In this document: one piece after another, positions 1 to 7,279 of the stretch
How positions within the stretch are numbered: position 1 is the stretch's first letter
How the letters are laid out: every line of letters begins with the position of its first letter
Made by a program: the position numbers and the translations under genes
NCBI RefSeq assembly: GCF_947495925.1
Contig: NZ_CANMAU010000006.1
Span: 129,001-193,000, forward strand
Origin: an uncultured Algibacter sp.
GTDB taxonomy: Bacteria; Bacteroidota; Bacteroidia; Flavobacteriales; Flavobacteriaceae
Reading direction: 5' to 3'
Length of the DNA: 64,000 nt
The notes under the pieces: model-generated
The model's input: only the letters and a program-made list of their open reading frames with translations
Databases searched by the model: none
Told to the model about the DNA's origin: nothing

Positions 1-951
1 CAATGGGCTTGGATGGATGAAGGCCTAAATAGTTTTTTAGAATACTTGGCAGAACAAGATTTTGGGAAAAAGTATCCTGGAGCTTTATCTGAAGAAGATA
101 GTGTTTTTCCTTCAAGACGTGGGCCGGTTAAAAAAATAATACCATATATGGGAGGTAATCAAGATTTTATTGCTCCAATAATGTCTAAAGGAATCAATGC
201 GTATCAATTAGGTAATAATGCTTACGGCAAACCAGCAACGGCGCTCAATATACTTAGAGAAACGATAATGGGGCATGAACTGTTTGATTATGCATTTAAA
301 GAGTATGCTAACAGATGGAAATTTAAACACCCAACACCAGAAGACTTTTTTCGAACGATGGAAGATGCTTCGGCTGTAGATTTAGATTGGTTTTGGAGAG
401 GATGGTTTTATACGACCGACTGGGTGGATATGGGAATCAAAGAGGTGAAACAATTTTATGTCTCTTCTGAACCTAATGCATTTATGAAAGAATTAATGGA
501 AGAAAGAGGTTTGACCAAAAATCAGTTGAGACCTTTGGTATACATGGTTGAAGAAGGAAGTGAAGAGTTTGATAAATCTATGGATGGTACTGGGGCTCTT
601 GAAACGGTTTCAGTAAAAGAATATCTTATGGATAATTTTACGCTTAGCGAAAGGCAAAATATAAAGAATCCAAAATATTTCTATCAGATAACTTTTGAAA
701 AACCAGGAGGTTTGGTTATGCCAATAATTGTACAATATACTTATGCAGATGGTACTTCAAAAAAAGAAACATATCCAGCTCAAATATGGAGGCTTAATGA
801 TAATGAGGTTAGTAAAGCGATTGCTTCAGAAAAAGAAATTATTTCTATTATAATTGATCCTAATGAAGAAACAGCTGATGTTGATACTTCAAATAATACT
901 TGGCCAAGACAAGAAGAACAAAGCGAATTTGATCAATTCAAACAGAAATAA
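1..951 (+). CDS. M1 family metallopeptidase, C-terminal part (5' end outside window)
   Basis: This reading frame is open from base 1, so the gene begins outside the window and only about 316 C-terminal residues are visible. The first residues read QWAWMDEGLNSF. This matches the WxxEG block of gluzincin M1 aminopeptidases, where the Glu is the third zinc ligand downstream of HExxH; the HExxH itself must lie to the left. The rest is the alpha-helical part (YGKPATALNILRE, then WFWRGWFYTTDWVD) and a C-terminal beta-type domain ending in an acidic tail. M1 enzymes remove N-terminal residues from peptides, and the long flavobacterial forms are usually secreted, but the signal peptide cannot be seen here. 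A hairpin terminator follows 26 bp after the stop. Confidence 0.88.
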   Translation, partial: QWAWMDEGLNSFLEYLAEQDFGKKYPGALSEEDSVFPSRRGPVKKIIPYMGGNQDFIAPIMSKGINAYQLGNNAYGKPATALNILRETIMGHELFDYAFKEYANRWKFKHPTPEDFFRTMEDASAVDLDWFWRGWFYTTDWVDMGIKEVKQFYVSSEPNAFMKELMEERGLTKNQLRPLVYMVEEGSEEFDKSMDGTGALETVSVKEYLMDNFTLSERQNIKNPKYFYQITFEKPGGLVMPIIVQYTYADGTSKKETYPAQIWRLNDNEVSKAIASEKEIISIIIDPNEETADVDTSNNTWPRQEEQSEFDQFKQK

Positions 952-976
952 AAAAGTTAAAAGATAAATTTACATT

Positions 977-1005
977 TAAAGCCGATTTTTAATCGGCTTT
1001 TTTTA
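977..1005 (+). terminator. Rho-independent terminator after the M1 peptidase
   Basis: A 10-bp stem (AAAGCCGATT / AATCGGCTTT) with a tiny loop is followed by a run of T. It separates the peptidase from the tatA-type gene, which has its own promoter box. Confidence 0.8.
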
Positions 1006-1024
1006 TTCTAACCAAACAACTCAC

Positions 1025-1032
1025 TATATTTG
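1025..1032 (+). promoter_or_regulatory. Bacteroidota -7 promoter box TATATTTG
   Basis: TATATTTG fits TAnnTTTG, the -7 consensus of the Bacteroidota housekeeping sigma factor. It ends only four bases before the GTG start at 1037, so the transcript would be leaderless or nearly so. No clear -33 TTG was found at the usual distance. Confidence 0.5.
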
Positions 1033-1036
1033 TGCT

Positions 1037-1324
1037 GTGATACAACAAGCAACATTTTTGTTTATTAGTGGTGGTGAAATAGCTTTTATTCTATTTATTG
1101 CTATTATGGTTTTTGGTGCAGATAAATTACCAGAAATTGCTCGAGGTTTAGGTAAAGGTATGCGTACCCTAAAAGACGCTACAAACGATATTAAACACGA
1201 GATAACTAAAACAGCCGAAAATAACGGCATTGATGCAAGTATTACAGGAGATGTAAAAAAAGAATTGGATAAAGTCAAAGATGATCTAGAAGATTTTACA
1301 GGTTCTGTTAGACGTAAGTTTTAA
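1037..1324 (+). CDS. tatA: Sec-independent translocase subunit of the TatA/TatB family
   Basis: The 95-residue protein has the TatA/B plan. A short N-terminal segment leads into one membrane helix (about residues 12-26), then the FGADKLPEIARGLGKGM hinge and amphipathic helix, then a charged tail. TatA forms the pore and TatB the receptor of the twin-arginine export system. Length and sequence fit the single TatA/TatB-like protein of Flavobacteriaceae, and I cannot separate the two roles from sequence. Translation starts at GTG. No other in-frame start fits, and a promoter box lies directly upstream. No tatC is adjacent; in this phylum tatC is often elsewhere. Confidence 0.88.
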   Translation: MIQQATFLFISGGEIAFILFIAIMVFGADKLPEIARGLGKGMRTLKDATNDIKHEITKTAENNGIDASITGDVKKELDKVKDDLEDFTGSVRRKF

Positions 1325-1469
1325 TTTCTCACTTTTTTTCAACGATTTTTAGTGTAGCTGATTTTTCTTTATCATTTAAAATAATCGTTTCAACGTTTTT
1401 TTTAATTAATAACGGTCTTTTATTCTTTGGTTTTCTAGTTTAGTTACCCCTCAACTAAGTATTTAACCT

Positions 1470-2078
1470 ATGAAAATCAAGCTACTTAATAGTCTATTGT
1501 CTTTTTCTTTCGTAAATGAAATCAACATATTTCTAAAGAAGGGGGGTGGAAAGTCATTTATAGACACCTTATTTTCAAATAAAAAAGGAATAAAAGAAAT
1601 ACCGGTAATAGAAGAGAACGTATATGCCGATAGCGCAATTTCTGTTCCAATCAAAAAGAATAAGATAAGAGTATTATTAGTTGATGATAATAAAGCAAAT
1701 CAAGTTTTAATAAGCGATTTATTAAAAAAAGAAAAGTATCAATTCGATATTGTAAAAAATGGTAGGGAAGCTATTTGTGCGTTCGAGGCTAGCGTATACG
1801 ATTTGATTATTATGGATATTAATATACCGGTTCTTGATGGTGAAGAAGCCACGAAAACTATTAGAAAAATCAATAAACAAATACCAATTTTAGCTTTAAC
1901 CGCCGATGAAGTTAGTAACGAATTGTTTGAGGATAAGTTTTTTATGGGTTTTAACGATGTTATTTCTAAACCTCTCAATAAAGAGGATTTCCTAACAACA
2001 ATTAACAATTTAATTACACTCACCAAAAGGTCTTTTGTATATTCCAGTTCAAGAAATAAAGTTGCCTTGGCGTCATAA
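1470..2078 (+). CDS. Stand-alone response regulator (receiver domain only)
   Basis: Residues about 66-185 form a CheY-like receiver. The acidic pair is Asp72/Asp73, the phosphoacceptor is Asp116 in IIMDINIP, the switch residue is Thr144, and Lys167 lies in ISKP. The first 65 residues match no domain I recognise, and the last 20 are a short Ser-rich tail. There is no DNA-binding or enzymatic output domain, so it should act by protein contact or in a phosphorelay. No kinase gene is next to it; the hybrid kinase at 15.4-17.6 kb carries its own receiver. The 145 bp upstream hold no promoter box I could identify. Confidence 0.85.
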   Translation: MKIKLLNSLLSFSFVNEINIFLKKGGGKSFIDTLFSNKKGIKEIPVIEENVYADSAISVPIKKNKIRVLLVDDNKANQVLISDLLKKEKYQFDIVKNGREAICAFEASVYDLIIMDINIPVLDGEEATKTIRKINKQIPILALTADEVSNELFEDKFFMGFNDVISKPLNKEDFLTTINNLITLTKRSFVYSSSRNKVALAS

Positions 2079-2088
2079 ATGGATAGAA

Positions 2089-2733
2089 TTAAAGCTTTCT
2101 ACTAATGGTTAAGCCGTCTCTTATAGGCAAAACAACGGTTTCTACACGTTTGTCTTCTTTTAGAAGTTTATTGTATGTAATTAACGCAGGCGTAGAAACA
2201 TCATCTTTTTTAAAGGAAGTTTCTAAAACTTTACCACTCCACAATACATTGTCAGATAAAATAATGCCACCTGGATTTAACTTTTCTATAATCACATTAA
2301 AATAGTTGCAGTAGTTTTCTTTGTCCGCATCAATAAATACCAAATCAAAAGAAGTTTCAAGCTTAGGGATTATTTCTAATGCATTTCCTAAATGTTGATA
2401 TATACGTTTACCATATCCTGATTTATCAAAATATTTACGTTGAAAATCAACCAATTCTTCGTTGATATCAATGGTGTGTAATTTCCCGGATTCTTGCATG
2501 CCTTCAATTAAGCATAAAGCTGAATAACCCGTATAAGTCCCAATTTCCAAAATGTTTTTTGGATTAGTTAATTTAGAAATTATACTTAACAAACGCCCCT
2601 GATAATGACCACTTAGCATTCTTGGTTGTAATATTTTCTGGTACGTTTCTCTGTTAAGCTGCCGTAATAATTCAGGCTCATCGTCAGAATGAGCTACAAC
2701 ATAGTTGTCTAATTCTTCTGTTATAAAATGCAT
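2089..2733 (-). CDS. Class I SAM-dependent O-methyltransferase
   Basis: The 214-residue protein matches the COMT-like O-methyltransferase family 3. It has the SAM-binding EIGTYTGYSALCL glycine loop near residues 61-75, an acidic ribose-binding region (TIDINEE) and the metal-site motif FIDADKENY. These enzymes methylate catechol-type hydroxyls using a divalent cation. Its ATG overlaps the ACMSD stop by one base (TAATG), so the two are translationally coupled and it is the last gene of the kynurenine operon. A role on a kynurenine-derived hydroxylated aromatic is an inference from position; a general small-molecule role is equally possible. Confidence 0.85.
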   Translation of the reverse strand: MHFITEELDNYVVAHSDDEPELLRQLNRETYQKILQPRMLSGHYQGRLLSIISKLTNPKNILEIGTYTGYSALCLIEGMQESGKLHTIDINEELVDFQRKYFDKSGYGKRIYQHLGNALEIIPKLETSFDLVFIDADKENYCNYFNVIIEKLNPGGIILSDNVLWSGKVLETSFKKDDVSTPALITYNKLLKEDKRVETVVLPIRDGLTISRKL

Positions 2734-3818
2734 TAATTTAAAATTCTATGTGTTAATTTTTCCTGAGAGAGTTTACTGTCACCACAAAGCCATCTAACAA
2801 CATTATCTTCCCAAATGGCATCATAATCTCTCTGGTTTATAATCTTTCTCTTCATAGCTAAGTCCAATATTTTACCAGGGTAAGAGGATTGCTTATCACT
2901 CTCCATTTCACCTAAAGGGTAAGGGTCATCAAGTCCCATTATAACCTGTTTGGAACCATGGTTTCTTATTAAAAGTTCTAAGCCTCCAGTATCATGCACA
3001 AGGGTGTCGAAAAAAATGTTTTTATGACCAACAGCTTCACGTGGGTGGTGTTTACCTTCAAATAAATCGGGTCTGCCATCAAAACCCTGTATACGTCTAC
3101 CTAGGTTAATTTGTGCTAATTGCCCACCATGTGCAAAACAGGTACGCATATTTGGGTATTTTTCTTGATAACCGTTTAATGTTAAAAAGTGATACGCATC
3201 TGCACATTGTGCCAGCATCCATATCAAATGAAAACGCCAAGAGGTATTTTTTAATTTTATAAATTTTTCGCCATCGTAAGGGTGTATTTCTACAGCTAAA
3301 TTATATTGGTTAGCTAACTCAAAAATAGGTTCATTTTCCTCATCAAAAATACATCGCCAAGTACCAATAGTGTCCATATAGTGGGTTGGTAAACAAAGCA
3401 ATTGCATTCCATGTTGCTCAACACAACGTTCAATTTCCCAACAAGCACTCCGAACAAATCCAGGGTGTACTACAAACCCACAGGTAAATTTACTAGGATG
3501 TTCATGCTGAATACTCGCATTAAAATCATTTTGAAAGCGCAAAGCTTTTTTCATTTCTTCAACACGTAAACCGTTTCCGTATAATTGAGAAAGGTTTAAA
3601 ACCACGGCGTGATCTAGTTTATTGTGTTCCATCCATTCAAGCTTTTCTTCCAAGAAGAAACTGGAATCTGTTACTGGGCGTTTCCAATCTTTTTGAAGCA
3701 TAAACTTTCGGTCTTTATCTACCCAAAAAATACCTTTTTCATGCATGAAATCAGGAATGTCTTCCGGATACGGAAGCAGATGGGAATGACCGTTAATTCT
3801 AAGTTTACGCTTTTCCAT
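2733..3818 (-). CDS. Amidohydrolase, 2-amino-3-carboxymuconate-6-semialdehyde decarboxylase (ACMSD) type
   Basis: The 361-residue amidohydrolase-fold protein has an N-terminal metal motif NGHSHLLP (His11, His13), a second ligand region AVEIHPYDG, FAHGG, and the closing Asp motif GLDDPYPLGE. ACMSD decarboxylates the ring-opened product of 3-hydroxyanthranilate, diverting it from quinolinate/NAD synthesis. Its place one gene after 3-hydroxyanthranilate dioxygenase fits that role. I chose ATG 3818; an in-frame TTG at 3836 is possible, but it sits inside a 20-bp inverted repeat. The gene is coupled to the O-methyltransferase by a one-base overlap. Confidence 0.88.
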   Translation of the reverse strand: MEKRKLRINGHSHLLPYPEDIPDFMHEKGIFWVDKDRKFMLQKDWKRPVTDSSFFLEEKLEWMEHNKLDHAVVLNLSQLYGNGLRVEEMKKALRFQNDFNASIQHEHPSKFTCGFVVHPGFVRSACWEIERCVEQHGMQLLCLPTHYMDTIGTWRCIFDEENEPIFELANQYNLAVEIHPYDGEKFIKLKNTSWRFHLIWMLAQCADAYHFLTLNGYQEKYPNMRTCFAHGGQLAQINLGRRIQGFDGRPDLFEGKHHPREAVGHKNIFFDTLVHDTGGLELLIRNHGSKQVIMGLDDPYPLGEMESDKQSSYPGKILDLAMKRKIINQRDYDAIWEDNVVRWLCGDSKLSQEKLTHRILN

Positions 3819-3825
3819 AGTTATT

Positions 3826-3845
3826 ATTCTTGCCAAGGCAAGAAT
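3826..3845. repeat. Near-perfect 20-bp inverted repeat just upstream of the ACMSD start
   Basis: The arms ATTCTTGCC and GGCAAGAAT are exact 9-bp complements separated by AA. The repeat ends seven bases upstream of the ACMSD ATG. A two-base spacer is too short for a normal RNA loop, so a DNA operator is more plausible than an RNA hairpin. The binding protein is unknown. Confidence 0.5.
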
Positions 3846-3860
3846 TTATTTCACATTTAT

Positions 3861-3903
3861 CTGAGGCTAAAATTTATGAATCATCACGATATTGTAGCCT
3901 CAG
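3861..3903. repeat. Inverted repeat in the dioxygenase-ACMSD spacer
   Basis: CTGAGGCTA (3861-3869) and TAGCCTCAG (3895-3903) are exact 9-bp complements around a 25-base AT-rich loop. In the minus-strand transcript this gives a hairpin directly after the dioxygenase stop. No T-run follows, so it may slow decay or attenuate rather than terminate. Confidence 0.45.
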
Positions 3904-3910
3904 AAGGGTT

Positions 3911-4444
3911 TTATTCTATTTTAACTTTTCTTGGAGGTTCCATAATTTCTCCACAATTAGGGCAACTTCGTTTGTCTTTATCGTTGTAATATTTATCAAA
4001 TATTTTCGACATGTCTGTTTCAATATTCTCTAAAGTAAAATCTTCTTCATATAATTTAGTTACGCAATTTTCGCAGAACCAAAGCAATGCATCACGCATA
4101 CCTTCTGGTCTTTTGTATTCTATCACCAATCCAACTGTGTTAGCACCGCGCTGAGGAGAATGTGGTACTTTTGGAGGTAATAAATAAATATCACCTTCTT
4201 TTATATGTACATTTTTTGGAGTACCCTTATCAATTATTTTTAAAACAATATCTCCTTCAACCTGATAAAAAAATTCGGGTGTTTCGTTATAATGATAATC
4301 CTTTCTATTGTTAGGGCCTCCAACCACCATCACAATAAAATCGCCGTCTTTCCAAACCACTTTATTTCCAACAGGAGGTTTTAATAAATGCCTGTTTTCT
4401 TCAATCCAAGCTTTAAAATTTATGGGAGACGTTAAATGACTCAT
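3911..4444 (-). CDS. nbaC: 3-hydroxyanthranilate 3,4-dioxygenase
   Basis: This 177-residue cupin has the catalytic iron ligands expected from bacterial HAO (His51, Glu57, His95) and substrate residues Arg47, Arg99 and Glu109. It also has a second, rubredoxin-like iron site: Cys124-x2-Cys127 and Cys161-x2-Cys164. It opens the ring of 3-hydroxyanthranilate with O2 to give 2-amino-3-carboxymuconate semialdehyde, the ACMSD substrate. The second iron site marks the bacterial and fungal form. It lies between a structured RNA element upstream and two inverted repeats downstream, so its expression could be set apart from the rest of the operon. Confidence 0.96.
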   Translation of the reverse strand: MSHLTSPINFKAWIEENRHLLKPPVGNKVVWKDGDFIVMVVGGPNNRKDYHYNETPEFFYQVEGDIVLKIIDKGTPKNVHIKEGDIYLLPPKVPHSPQRGANTVGLVIEYKRPEGMRDALLWFCENCVTKLYEEDFTLENIETDMSKIFDKYYNDKDKRSCPNCGEIMEPPRKVKIE

Positions 4445-4455
4445 GTTTTAATGTT

Positions 4456-4522
4456 TTGGGCGTACCCCTTTCGGGTCGGGCTTTACGGGCTACATGGTAG
4501 CTGGCTGCAATCCCTCACGCAG
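4456..4522 (-). ncRNA. Candidate structured RNA resembling the Flavo-1 motif
   Basis: This is a GC-rich island in an otherwise AT-rich 150-bp spacer. Read on the minus strand it runs from GAGGGATTGCAG through a hairpin GCTAC-CAT-GTAGC, then AGCCCGACCC-GAAA-GGGG, to TACGCCC, ending 11 bases before the dioxygenase start. The order GGGATxGCAG ... AGCCCGACCC ... CGCCC matches my memory of the Flavo-1 RNA motif, a conserved element of unknown function in Flavobacteria. It could be a 5' leader element of nbaC or a separate RNA. The family assignment is from memory and is not verified. Confidence 0.55.
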
Positions 4523-4594
4523 TTTACGTTTCTAAAATTAAGTAAAAACTATAAAAGAAAAGCATTCATATCTTATTCTTTCGTTCTATTTTGA

Positions 4595-5377
4595 TCATAA
4601 GCACTTCGTTCTACCGCCATCAACAGGAATACTGGTTCCGTTAACATAAGCGGCAGATTCGCTCGCTAAAAACACCATTACATTGGCAAGTTCTTCTGGG
4701 GTAGCAAAGCGTTTTATAGGGGTGTAATCTTTCATGATTTGTGTCATTTCCTCAATAGTAGTTTCTTCAAAATCAGCTTTTATTTTTATTATTTCTGTTA
4801 GACGTTCTGTTGCTGTAAATCCAGGTAAAACGTTATTAACAGTAATTCCAAATTGAGCCAATTCCAATGATAGGGTCTTACTCCAATTACCAACAGCACC
4901 TCTAATGGTATTGCTTACACCCAAGCCTTCAAGTGGTTCCTTAACTGATGTAGAAACAATATTAATAATTCTTCCAAAACCAACTTCCTTCATAAAAGGT
5001 GCAGTAGCCTGTGCTAATAGGTGGTTACATTTTAAATGTTGCGTAAATGCGTTTTCAAATTCAGACAATGAGGCGTTCAAAATATTACCTGGTCTTGGTC
5101 CTCCAGTATTGTTAACCAAAATATGAAAGCCATGTTCTTTTTCTATAAACTTAATGACTTGCTCATATAGCTCCCTTGGGTTAGAAAAATCAGCAACAAT
5201 ATAGTTATGGTTTCTATGCTGAGGTAATTCTGCTAGCACTGCTTTTAGTTTTTCTCTGTTTCTAGCTACAAGGGTAACATTTACACCTTCTGCAGCCAGT
5301 GCTAAAGCAGTAGCTTTACCAATACCTTGAGTGCTTCCGCATACCAAGGCGTTTTTATTATTGAGTTTTAAATCCAT
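4595..5377 (-). CDS. SDR family oxidoreductase with atypical active site
   Basis: The 260-residue Rossmann protein has the cofactor motif CGSTQGIG (about residues 13-20), the NNTGG motif at 89-93 and a PGFTATE loop. The catalytic Ser is present (Ser142), but the YxxxK pair is replaced: the aligned stretch reads SNTIR, with Ser155 at the Tyr position and Arg159 at the Lys position. The fold and cofactor site are intact, so it may be a non-classical reductase or use other residues. It is separated by 2 bp from the GNAT gene inside the kynurenine operon. A role on a kynurenine-pathway intermediate is inferred from position only. Confidence 0.88.
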   Translation of the reverse strand: MDLKLNNKNALVCGSTQGIGKATALALAAEGVNVTLVARNREKLKAVLAELPQHRNHNYIVADFSNPRELYEQVIKFIEKEHGFHILVNNTGGPRPGNILNASLSEFENAFTQHLKCNHLLAQATAPFMKEVGFGRIINIVSTSVKEPLEGLGVSNTIRGAVGNWSKTLSLELAQFGITVNNVLPGFTATERLTEIIKIKADFEETTIEEMTQIMKDYTPIKRFATPEELANVMVFLASESAAYVNGTSIPVDGGRTKCL

Positions 5378-5379
5378 AT

Positions 5380-5820
5380 TTATTCATATATTTTTTTTGC
5401 TCTGGGACTTAGCCTTTCCATGAGCTTTTCTGGGCTTTTAATACCTGTAAATCCAAATTTAGTATAAAGAGTATGCGCGTCTTTAGTTGCTAGCATCCAC
5501 TTGTCAACGGTTTTTAAATCAGGAGCATTAAGTATATGGTCAATAAGCAATTTGGAGTAACCCTTACCTTGTTCACTTTCTATAACAAATACATCTAATA
5601 GGTATGCAAAAAACACTTTATCGGTCATGACTCGTGCATAAGCTATTTGTTGATTATTTTTAAACAGACCAAAGTTAATGGTGTTTTTCGATGCTTTTTT
5701 CTGTTCTTTAAAGGTTCTCGATTCTCCCCAATACGAATTTTTAACAAACTCATATATGAGAGGTAAATCCATATCATTAAAATTTGACGACAAATAAATA
5801 CCTTTAGTTATTTCAGTCAT
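5380..5820 (-). CDS. GNAT family N-acetyltransferase
   Basis: The 146-residue protein has the GNAT core, with strand 4 (LDVFVIES) leading into the acetyl-CoA pyrophosphate loop EQGKGYSKLL, and a C-terminal YTKFGF segment. GNAT enzymes move the acetyl group of acetyl-CoA to an amine. It lies 61 bp after kmo and 2 bp before the SDR gene, so it is inside the kynurenine operon. An amine of that pathway is a reasonable but unproven substrate. Confidence 0.85.
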   Translation of the reverse strand: MTEITKGIYLSSNFNDMDLPLIYEFVKNSYWGESRTFKEQKKASKNTINFGLFKNNQQIAYARVMTDKVFFAYLLDVFVIESEQGKGYSKLLIDHILNAPDLKTVDKWMLATKDAHTLYTKFGFTGIKSPEKLMERLSPRAKKIYE

Positions 5821-5881
5821 TAAATTGTATTTATATTTCTAGTGCTTATCTTATTTAATAATTGAAAGGTTTAAATATCTC

Positions 5882-7279
5882 CTATTTTAAACCTGCAATT
5901 CTATCATCTTCAAGAATAGCTTCAGTTTCGAGTTTTATCTTTTTTAAGGTAAGTTTTAAATCATCGTTTAAATTTAAAAATCCATCAGTCAATAGGTTTA
6001 AAATAGCTTTATCTTGAGCTCGTCCCTTTAGCATAGCTTCCTTATATCCCATGTTTTCATTAAATGTAACCATGGAATATTTTGATGCGTATTCATTTGG
6101 AAATGCTTCCTCTAAAGCCATTTCTAATTTACGTTTTTCTTTGAATATAGGATTGGCCACATGGTCTTTCATTTCATGAAAATTATCAATAGCTAAATCG
6201 GCAATGGCATCGGTATCTTTTTTTCTACCCTCTTCGTAGGTTTTAAATACAGTGTCCCAGTGTTCAAGATTTTTATCTAAAACTTTATCGAACTCTACAA
6301 CATCTTCAAATGACGCATTCATACCTTGCCCATAAAATGGAACAATGGCATGTGCCGCATCCCCCATTAACAGTGTATTTCCTTTATAATGCCAAGGTGA
6401 GCATTTTATAGTGCCTAATGGAGCTGTAGGGTTTTTAAAAAAATCATCTAAAAGATTTGGCATTAAGGCCAAAGCATCGGGAAATTCTTTTTGAAAAAAT
6501 TCCAATACTATATTTTCATCATTAAGATTGTTGAAATTGTACTGGCCCCCGTCATAACTTAAAAATAGGGTTACTGTAAAACTTCCACCTAAGTTGGGTA
6601 GTGCAATGAGCATAAAATTGCCACGAGGCCATATATGAAGAGCTTTTTTTTGAAGCCTAAAATCATTGTTTTCTTTAGGAAGAATACTTAATTCTTTGTA
6701 GCCATGTGTTAAATAGTTTTGTGAAAAACTGAACAAGAATTTTTTACCCAAATAGTAACTTTTTCGCATTGCAGAACCTGCGCCGTCAGTAGCTATAATA
6801 ATATCTGCATCTTCAACAAATTCGGTTTTAGTTTTATAATCCTTAAATAGTGCTGTGGTTTTTTCAAAATCAACAGATTTACATTTTTTGTTGAAATATA
6901 TGTTGATGTTCTTGTGTTTTTCAGCTTCATTTAGAAGTAACGAGTTTAAGTCGCCACGTGAAATTGAATTTATATATTCATGAGGACGACCGCTATAGTT
7001 TGATTGAAATGTATTGCCATGTGAGTCATGAATCATACGTCCATGCATGGGGATACAGAGTGGTTTTATTTGGTCTTCTAGTCCAACAAGTTTTATAGCC
7101 TTATAACCACGATTGGAGAATGCTAAGTTTATAGAACGTCCGGCACTGATATCAACTTTGCGTAAATCAGGTCGCATTTCGTAAACAGTTACATTATAGC
7201 CTCTTTGACCTAATCTTAAAGCTAAGAGACTCCCGCAAAGGCCTGCTCCAATAATAAGTATGTTTTGTTTATTATTCAT
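5882..7279 (-). CDS. kmo: Kynurenine 3-monooxygenase
   Basis: The 465-residue FAD monooxygenase starts with the dinucleotide-binding motif IIGAGLCGSLLALRLG. It has the second FAD motif GDAAHAIVPFYGQGMN near residue 305 and the KMO-type segment DISAGRSINLAFSNRG. It hydroxylates L-kynurenine to 3-hydroxykynurenine with NADPH and O2. Eukaryotic KMO is anchored in the mitochondrial membrane by its C-terminus; this protein ends in a charged segment with no obvious anchor. Its start overlaps the end of kynU by 8 bp, so the two are coupled. Confidence 0.96.
   Translation of the reverse strand: MNNKQNILIIGAGLCGSLLALRLGQRGYNVTVYEMRPDLRKVDISAGRSINLAFSNRGYKAIKLVGLEDQIKPLCIPMHGRMIHDSHGNTFQSNYSGRPHEYINSISRGDLNSLLLNEAEKHKNINIYFNKKCKSVDFEKTTALFKDYKTKTEFVEDADIIIATDGAGSAMRKSYYLGKKFLFSFSQNYLTHGYKELSILPKENNDFRLQKKALHIWPRGNFMLIALPNLGGSFTVTLFLSYDGGQYNFNNLNDENIVLEFFQKEFPDALALMPNLLDDFFKNPTAPLGTIKCSPWHYKGNTLLMGDAAHAIVPFYGQGMNASFEDVVEFDKVLDKNLEHWDTVFKTYEEGRKKDTDAIADLAIDNFHEMKDHVANPIFKEKRKLEMALEEAFPNEYASKYSMVTFNENMGYKEAMLKGRAQDKAILNLLTDGFLNLNDDLKLTLKKIKLETEAILEDDRIAGLK

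Noticed and set aside
1024-1278. An 84-codon minus-strand frame across tatA
   Set aside because: It is antisense to a clear TatA-type protein and is low-complexity.
3819-3836. TTG start of ACMSD at 3836
   Set aside because: It lies inside a 20-bp palindrome and adds six residues not typical of the family; ATG 3818 is preferred.
3624-4033. Plus-strand frames across ACMSD and the dioxygenase
   Set aside because: They are antisense to two conserved enzymes and lack any domain.
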